From: Isotricha intestinalis
Taxonomy: Eukaryota > Ciliophora > Litostomatea > Vestibuliferida > Isotrichidae
NCBI GenBank assembly: GCA_023807065.1
Contig: JAJJLU010004312.1
Location: 1 to 14,980 of the forward strand
Direction: 5' to 3'
DNA length: 14,980 bases
Part shown: positions 9,166-14,980 of the stretch, piece after piece
How positions within the stretch are numbered: position 1 is the first letter of the stretch
How the letters are laid out: every line of letters begins with the position of its first letter
Translations under genes and position numbers: made by a program
Notes under the pieces: model-generated
Database searches by the model: none
The model's input: only the letters and a program-made list of their open reading frames with translations
What the model was told of the DNA's origin: nothing

Positions 9166-12100
9166 TTAATCAAAACACTTTAACATAATCGTTAATTTAT
9201 CTAAATCTTTATTTATAGTTTCTATTTTATTAATAATTTGAATTTTAATAATTAAAAAATAAACAATTTCTAAAATTATATTTCCCAATAAAAATATTAA
9301 TAATATATTAAAATGAGAATTAGTTTGAGTATCTAATATAATAAAATAAGAATTTCCTAAATAAAATTTAAGTGGTCTATATATTTCAAGAGTTTTAATA
9401 ATAACAGAATAAAGTTCAGATGGAATATAATTAGGAATATCATCTTTATTTTTATAATTCATTAATAATAATTTCATCATTGAATAAGTTAAATCTTCTA
9501 AAAGAAGATCCTCATTTTTATATTTTAAAGAAGGAATTGTATAACAATATTCAATTAAAATTTGTTTAAAATCAACTTCAGTATGTTCTTTAAATATTAT
9601 ATCAAATCTCTCATCCTTAATATTAAAATATAAAGATGAACAATCCATAGAAATAATATCATAAGTACTTTTAATTGAACTTTCTAATTCTTTTAAACTT
9701 TTTTCTTTTTGCATTGTATCTTGAATAATATTTAATAAATCAACAAAAGCATTATTTCTCTCTTCATTTATTTTATTACCATAAAATGCCCATAATGTAT
9801 TATAAAGAGCATTTTCAGGGATTTTAATATATTGATATAATTGAATTATTCCTAATTCCAAAAAATATTGTAAACAAGAAAAAGAACTAATTTCAATTAT
9901 TTTACAAATATTAAATAATTTAGAGAAACTTTTATTAAATATTATTAAAAAAATAACACTATAAATTAGATAAAAAATTATTAAAATTAATAATATCACA
10001 ATAAATGGGTAAATAAGATAAGATAAATCATGTATTTCCCTTTTGATAAATTTAATTTCATAATCTTCTTCTTTTTTATTTGAAATCTCAGAAGAATTAT
10101 TATTTTGTGTTACTTTTTTGTTGTTTTGAATTTTCATTTTTTCACCTAACTTTTTTACTAATTTTAAAGGATTTTGCTTATAAAATTGAAATATTATTGA
10201 TATAATTTGTAATTTCTTATTTATTACTTCAATATTTTCATCATTTTTTAATAAAATTTTCATAATTTTTAATTTATTATTTATAATTATTCTAAATCTT
10301 CTAAAAAAATAAACACAAATTCCCATAATTAAAAGATTGGAACAAAATAAAGCAAACACAAAAACAATTAAACTATTTTTGTTGCTTTTAATTCTTTCAT
10401 TTGCTTTTTCTTCAATAGTTTTTTGTAAATGATAAAAATGATTTGAATAATCTAAATAACTAGTTAATATTTCATAAATATAAATTTGAGTATTACCTAA
10501 TTCTTCTAAACCATCATTATTAATTATATTGATTGGTTTTAAATTTTCATCAACAATTATAGGATAAATTTTAGCAGTTTGAAAATCTTCTGAATTTGAA
10601 GTCACAATTAATTTATTAATAAAACTTGCCATTAAATAACTAAATGTTTCATTTGTTGTCTTATCATTTTTTAATTTATTATTTTGGAAAGTTAAATGAA
10701 TTTCATCTTTTTTAGAAGTTAAATAATTTTTTATTTCTTTATCATTTGATTCTGAAACTTTATCTTTTAAAACATTAAATCTTTCAATTAAAGAAGAAAT
10801 TTTTAATTCATGTTCATATTGATTAAAAGTATAAATTTCAGGAAATCCAATATCATCTAAATAATATTTCATTTCATGAATACAATCTTCTCCATTATTT
10901 TTAATATAACACAACAAAGAATAATAACCAAACATTGTATTTAAAACTAATCTATTAAAATAATAAACAGATTTATAAAAAGAAATATGTTCTAACAAAA
11001 TATTATTTAAATAATTTTCATAAATTAAAGCAAAAATAGCAAGAATAATTACTAATAAATTAATAATTATAACGATTAAATTATTAAAATTTTGATGTTT
11101 ATTAGAATTATTTCTTTTTTTACCAGTTAATCCTAAAGCTAAAACATTTATTCCCCTTGGAATTGAAGAAGAAGAATTAGTATCATAATTTAAAACTGAA
11201 GACATAATATTTTCTGCGGAAAATATATTTAAATTATCATCATATTCCATATCAAAGTCCGCTATACTTGCTTCTTTAGCTGCTTTTTTATTTATTAGTT
11301 GTTTAATTGTATATATTTTATATTCTTTTTGAGTGGAAATCTCTTCGTCATTAATGGAAAAAATATTTATGAATTGATAAGTCATATGACTTGAATCAGT
11401 TTTTTCATTTTTTTTTATATCTTTTAATAAAGGTAAAAGAATTTCTAATTCTTCTTTTCCACATACATTCATTAATTTATTAAAGATATTTATTAAATAT
11501 TTTGAATATGATTTTAAATGAAAAGAATAATTTTGAGAATGTGAAAGAAAAGAATTTAAATTGATATTATATTGAAATTTTTCTAAAGTATCAATGAAAT
11601 ATTGATTAATAAAAAGAAAATTTTGTAAAGCTTTACTTGTTAAAATGATATTTTCTTGATTAGAAGAATAATCTATTTCTGTAATTAACAAAGGTTCATT
11701 TCCTAATTGAAAATAACCATCTAAATAAGCAATATCATCTTTAATATTAGGATAAATTTTATAAATGTAAATGAATTGCTTTAAATTTTGTTCAGCATCA
11801 TAAATAAAAAATTTAAATATTTGATTCCCAATATTTTCTATTTGATTTTCATAATCATAATAAAATTGTTTTTTTGCTATATGAATAAATTGAGAAGGAA
11901 ACATAGAATCAATATTTTTATCCCATAAAAAATTTAAATCTTTTCCTATTTTTATTATTTTACTTTTCATTTTTTTTAAATCTGTAATTATTTTTAAATT
12001 TTGTTCTGAATGATATTGTTTATCTAACATTTCTTCATATATAGAAAATTCTTCATTAATTAATAAAATTGAAGTTTGATCTTTTGTTATTCCTATATTT

Positions 12101-13782
12101 AATAATCCTTCTAATATTATTCTAAATAAAATTCTTTGATAATCATCTTTAAATGATGATAAAGATATTATTTCATAATTTTTTTTAGTTTTTGAAATAA
12201 ATTCACTTACAAAATTACCCATTTTAATAAAATTCTTTGTTTTCATATAATTTCTTTTATCAATAAAATTATGATATTCTGTTAAAAATATTTTAATTAA
12301 CTCATATATTTGATAATAAGCATCATTATATATTAAAAAATTTACATTATTTTGAAAAGAGTATTGTTCACATAATAACTCATAAAAAAATTTTAAATCA
12401 AAATAAAAAACTAAATTAGATTTTTTTAATTTTAATAAAATTTTTCTTGTCTCAAATAATAAATAAAAATTATTTTGTTGATTTGTCATTAATTCAAGAT
12501 ATATTTTACATATAATATAATAAAATAAATTCACATCTTTTTCTAAAAGAGGATTTTCACTATCTTCTTTAAATTTATTTGAAATAAAATTTAAAAAAAG
12601 ATGTAATAAAGTATTATTATCTTTCATACTTTTAACTCCATTTATTATTTTTCTATTCTTAATATTATTATTTTGAATTAAAGGAAGATTTTCATCTGAA
12701 GTTTTAATTTTCATAGCAAAACATATTTGATTTAATAAATAATTAAAATTTGAATGTTGATAATATTCACATAATAATTCAAATTTTTCTTGAGTTAATA
12801 AATTATTTTCTGGAATAACAGGTGATCTTATCACTTTTATAATTTTATGATATCTTATATAAAAGGTAGTAACAATAGAACATAAAAATGTTAAAAATAA
12901 ATAAATATAATATAAATCATTATAATCTGCAATAGAAGGAAAAATAAAATTTAATATAAATAATAAAATAAAATATATAAATAACATTCCTTTTGAACAA
13001 TTAACTAAATTAAAACAATTTGATGTTAAAAATTTAAAGACTGAACAAATTGAAATAATAAATTCAACAATAATAAAAAATGCTATGATTGAATCAGTTT
13101 CAACATTATGAGCAAAACAAATTGATATTTTAAGTAATAAAGAAAAATAATCAGCATAAAACATAAATTTTCCATCATAGACATATTTATAATCTAAATC
13201 ATATTTAATAGTTAATCTAAAAGTATTAAAATATTGAATATTTAAATAAAGAGTAATTGAAAACATAATTATTGTTATACATAAAATAATATAATTTTTA
13301 GTTCTTACTAAATAACTTATTATTACTTCATAAATAAAAATTGAAACTGTTCTAAAAAATATATGATCATATAAATTAACAAATATAACTTTAAAATAAA
13401 TTCCAAAAGAACTTTTTGAAATTAATCCACTTTTTTTAATATTTTTATCTATTATTGAGAAAATTATAAAAAAAATAATATAAATAAAAACAAGAGATAA
13501 AATAGGTATAAGAATATAAATTGGATATAATTTATTTTCCATTCTTAAATCTCTAAATAATTCATAAATATTTATTTTTTTAATATGATTAATTAGATCA
13601 TTAGAAACGGTTGAATATGAATTTGTTATCATATTATAATAATTTTTTAGAATAAAAGGAGCTTCCATAAAATCAATTAAAATTGGATACATTTCTATTA
13701 TTATTAATATTATCAAAATAAAATTATTTGTTAAACTATATTTCGCTAAATTTGAATAATAAAAATATCTTGCCTCTTCCAT
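9166..13782 (-). CDS. Giant many-pass receptor-like membrane protein (Tmc/protist cyclase-receptor type) without a catalytic domain
   Basis: The protein has 1538 residues. The start is the first ATG after an in-frame TGA at 13807-13809. The N-terminal third is polytopic, with hydrophobic segments near 19-38, 88-112, 131-155, 162-182, 208-225, 230-250, 266-283 and 290-308. Residues about 320-870 are hydrophilic, Leu/Tyr-rich and helical, like the TPR/HAT-type cytoplasmic region of such proteins. A short basic PRGINVLALGLTGKKR motif (875-890) precedes the next membrane segment (about 899-921). Then come an ectodomain (922-1137), a TM (1138-1160), a cytoplasmic linker with an Asn/Lys/Ser tract, a TM (1256-1283), a second ectodomain (1284-1490), a TM (1491-1513) and a 25-residue cytoplasmic tail. 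This order resembles Dictyostelium Tmc regulators and the receptor half of trichomonad transmembrane nucleotide cyclases, where PAS and cyclase domains normally follow the last TM. Here the protein stops just after it. Family placement is inference. The frame is unbroken over 4.6 kb, which indicates selection. A second copy is at the right end of the window. Confidence 0.85.
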   Translation of the reverse strand: MEEARYFYYSNLAKYSLTNNFILIILIIIEMYPILIDFMEAPFILKNYYNMITNSYSTVSNDLINHIKKINIYELFRDLRMENKLYPIYILIPILSLVFIYIIFFIIFSIIDKNIKKSGLISKSSFGIYFKVIFVNLYDHIFFRTVSIFIYEVIISYLVRTKNYIILCITIIMFSITLYLNIQYFNTFRLTIKYDLDYKYVYDGKFMFYADYFSLLLKISICFAHNVETDSIIAFFIIVEFIISICSVFKFLTSNCFNLVNCSKGMLFIYFILLFILNFIFPSIADYNDLYYIYLFLTFLCSIVTTFYIRYHKIIKVIRSPVIPENNLLTQEKFELLCEYYQHSNFNYLLNQICFAMKIKTSDENLPLIQNNNIKNRKIINGVKSMKDNNTLLHLFLNFISNKFKEDSENPLLEKDVNLFYYIICKIYLELMTNQQNNFYLLFETRKILLKLKKSNLVFYFDLKFFYELLCEQYSFQNNVNFLIYNDAYYQIYELIKIFLTEYHNFIDKRNYMKTKNFIKMGNFVSEFISKTKKNYEIISLSSFKDDYQRILFRIILEGLLNIGITKDQTSILLINEEFSIYEEMLDKQYHSEQNLKIITDLKKMKSKIIKIGKDLNFLWDKNIDSMFPSQFIHIAKKQFYYDYENQIENIGNQIFKFFIYDAEQNLKQFIYIYKIYPNIKDDIAYLDGYFQLGNEPLLITEIDYSSNQENIILTSKALQNFLFINQYFIDTLEKFQYNINLNSFLSHSQNYSFHLKSYSKYLINIFNKLMNVCGKEELEILLPLLKDIKKNEKTDSSHMTYQFINIFSINDEEISTQKEYKIYTIKQLINKKAAKEASIADFDMEYDDNLNIFSAENIMSSVLNYDTNSSSSIPRGINVLALGLTGKKRNNSNKHQNFNNLIVIIINLLVIILAIFALIYENYLNNILLEHISFYKSVYYFNRLVLNTMFGYYSLLCYIKNNGEDCIHEMKYYLDDIGFPEIYTFNQYEHELKISSLIERFNVLKDKVSESNDKEIKNYLTSKKDEIHLTFQNNKLKNDKTTNETFSYLMASFINKLIVTSNSEDFQTAKIYPIIVDENLKPINIINNDGLEELGNTQIYIYEILTSYLDYSNHFYHLQKTIEEKANERIKSNKNSLIVFVFALFCSNLLIMGICVYFFRRFRIIINNKLKIMKILLKNDENIEVINKKLQIISIIFQFYKQNPLKLVKKLGEKMKIQNNKKVTQNNNSSEISNKKEEDYEIKFIKREIHDLSYLIYPFIVILLILIIFYLIYSVIFLIIFNKSFSKLFNICKIIEISSFSCLQYFLELGIIQLYQYIKIPENALYNTLWAFYGNKINEERNNAFVDLLNIIQDTMQKEKSLKELESSIKSTYDIISMDCSSLYFNIKDERFDIIFKEHTEVDFKQILIEYCYTIPSLKYKNEDLLLEDLTYSMMKLLLMNYKNKDDIPNYIPSELYSVIIKTLEIYRPLKFYLGNSYFIILDTQTNSHFNILLIFLLGNIILEIVYFLIIKIQIINKIETINKDLDKLTIMLKCFD
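10934..11154 (-). repeat. Left arm of a 221-base inverted repeat (inside the 1538-residue gene)
   Basis: The reverse complement of this interval matches 14760-14980 base for base except at 11053. There this copy gives TTA and the other TTG, both Leu. It encodes residues 877-949 of the large membrane protein: the end of the basic motif, the TM at 899-921 and the start of the first ectodomain. The match may extend beyond the window on the other arm. Confidence 0.95.
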
Positions 13783-14339
13783 TTTCTTTGTAAATTTAAT
13801 TTTTTCTCAAAATCATTCATCTCAAAAAAAATTAAATTTATATATTGAAAAATAATTAGAATTTCAATTAATTATTAATAAATTTTATATTTTCTTTGAT
13901 TTTTTAAACAAACTTTTCTTATACATCATTAGCTAAATCATTTTTTTTGTTTTTTACTAATAATTCATATAAATCAATAATTTTGACTTATTTTTATTTT
14001 TTTATTCATAATTTATAAAATTAATTTATTCTATTTATCTAAAATTTATATATTCATTTATTTTAAAAATCTAAAAGATTCTACTTACTTTATGCATTAA
14101 AATTTAAATCAATCTGATAAAGAAACTTATCATAAATAAGTAATAATATTTTTGGTAACAAAGATTAATGAGCATTGATTCAAATTTTTAATAAATAATA
14201 TATTAAAATAAAAATCTTGACTCATATGTTATTTTTTTAATATTAAATGATATTAAACTTTTTATAAAAATTTTATAAAGAAAAAGAACATTTTAAATTT
14301 TTAAAAATAATTATGTTTATTTGAAGATTTCAGTTTTTT
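13783..14339. other. Divergent intergenic region between the two receptor-family copies
   Basis: This contains the 5' leader and presumably the promoter of the minus-strand 1538-residue gene. I see no recognisable initiator such as the parabasalid TCA-type Inr directly before the ATG; the leader there is an A-rich TTTACAAAGAAA. Toward the right, remnants of the plus-strand paralogue probably begin, but they are too decayed to align by eye before about 14400. Confidence 0.45.
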
Positions 14340-14399
14340 CAAAAAGCCAACAATAAATTCTGAAATTTATGCTACACAAATTTTGATTTAAGTGTTTTC

Positions 14400-14980
14400 A
14401 TTATGAAATAAAAAAATGATTTCATTATATTTAAATTTACATTATTACTTTATATTTATGGAAAGAATAATTTAGATATTTTGTCACCAATTATAGATGA
14501 AATTAAAAAGTTAGAAAATACAAATTTAAATAATATATGACTTATCAATTAAAAATTATTTTTCAATATTAGATGAAGATTTTTCTTTTAAAAAAGAATA
14601 TAAAATATATCCATTAAGACAGGTTAAAAAAAAGTCAGAGAAAAAAGTTTAACTACGTTTGCTTGGGATATTGATTATACAAATTTTATTTCAACTTAAA
14701 ATATGGTGTCTTCTATTATAAATGGTTTTGATTCAAATTCTGTTGCTTCTGTCCCAAAAGGAATAAATGTTTTAGCTTTAGGATTAACTGGTAAAAAAAG
14801 AAATAATTCTAATAAACATCAAAATTTTAATAATTTAATCGTTATAATTATTAATTTATTGGTAATTATTCTTGCTATTTTTGCTTTAATTTATGAAAAT
14901 TATTTAAATAATATTTTGTTAGAACATATTTCTTTTTATAAATCTGTTTATTATTTTAATAGATTAGTTTTAAATACAAT
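14400..14980 (+). pseudogene. Broken paralogue of the 1538-residue receptor gene, running off the window
   Basis: Plus-strand pieces align in order with the intact minus-strand protein. YGKNNLDILSPIIDEIKK (from 14457) matches CGKEELEILLPLLKDIKK. After a frameshift, MTYQLKIIF (14537) matches MTYQFINIF. After another, SILDEDFSFKKEYKIYPLRQ (14563) matches SINDEEISTQKEYKIYTIKQ and ends at TAA 14650-14652. A third frame gives TTFAWDIDYTNFIST, TAA at 14697-14699, then NMVSSIING and onward. From there the frame stays open to the edge. From 14760 it is nearly identical to the intact gene (see the repeat entries). It corresponds to about residues 772-949 of the intact protein. An ATG at 14703 could in principle start a truncated product, but nothing shows that it does. 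Confidence 0.82.
14760..14980 (+). repeat. Right arm of a 221-base inverted repeat (at the window edge)
   Basis: This interval equals the reverse complement of 10934-11154 with one difference, at 14861 (G here, A in the other copy on the sense strand, synonymous). The 60 bases just before it align at only about 60 percent and need a codon-length gap. The boundary between diverged and nearly identical sequence is therefore sharp, at the Gly codon GGA. The two arms are separated by 3605 bases. Confidence 0.95.

Noticed and set aside
13783..13840. Parabasalid-type initiator (TCA-Y-W) before the large gene
   Set aside because: The expected motif is absent just upstream of the ATG. TCA-like strings occur by chance in such sequence, so no promoter element was called.
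1..14980. tRNA, rRNA, CRISPR array, transposon with terminal repeats
   Set aside because: No GC-richer cloverleaf-like segment or tRNA B-box, no regularly spaced direct repeats, and no transposase, integrase or reverse-transcriptase motif was seen. The only strong repeat is the coding inverted pair.

Overview
The window is extremely A+T-rich eukaryotic DNA. Only about one base in five or fewer is G or C by eye. The long reading frames are intronless, use the standard code (Gln as CAA, stops as TAA) and prefer codons ending in A or T. The predicted proteins are large and rich in Asn, Lys and Ile. The gene types are a many-pass receptor-like protein with two extracellular modules, a reticulon-type/dysferlin-domain membrane protein and a secreted cyclophilin-like-fold protein. 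Together with the many decayed gene remnants, these suggest an AT-rich, gene-family-expanded anaerobic protist such as a parabasalid or another metamonad. This assignment is inference; no rRNA or other phylogenetic marker is present.

Three intact protein-coding genes were found, all on the minus strand. The first (3033-3815) encodes a secreted protein with a cyclophilin-like fold. The second (6331-7938) encodes an ER/peroxisome-type membrane protein with a C2-like N-terminus, a reticulon-like hydrophobic region and a C-terminal DysF domain (Pex28-32/MCTP style). The third (9166-13782) encodes a 1538-residue many-pass membrane protein. Its layout is an N-terminal polytopic region, a helical cytoplasmic region, then two consecutive TM-ectodomain-TM units. 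It resembles the receptor half of protist transmembrane cyclases/Tmc regulators but has no catalytic domain.

The space between these genes is not empty. It holds decayed coding sequence in several frames: a secreted-protein pseudogene (505-2299, minus), a membrane-protein-like remnant (about 2401-3036, plus), weaker remnants at 3905-4159 and 4627-4830, an unidentified remnant (about 4850-5345, minus), a WD40 pseudogene (5751-6181, plus) and remnants at 8019-8277 and 8552-8896 (plus). Inactivating changes are frameshifts plus TAA/TAG/TGA codons, often where Gln or Trp would be expected.

The right end (about 14400-14980, plus) is a divergently oriented second copy of the 1538-residue family. 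Its upstream part is diverged and broken. From 14760 to the window edge it is 221 bases long and matches the reverse complement of 10934-11154 with a single synonymous difference. This abrupt change from decayed to nearly identical sequence is the most striking structure in the window. Gene conversion, a recent recombination event or an assembly join could each explain it. No shared pathway for the three genes can be read from the sequence.
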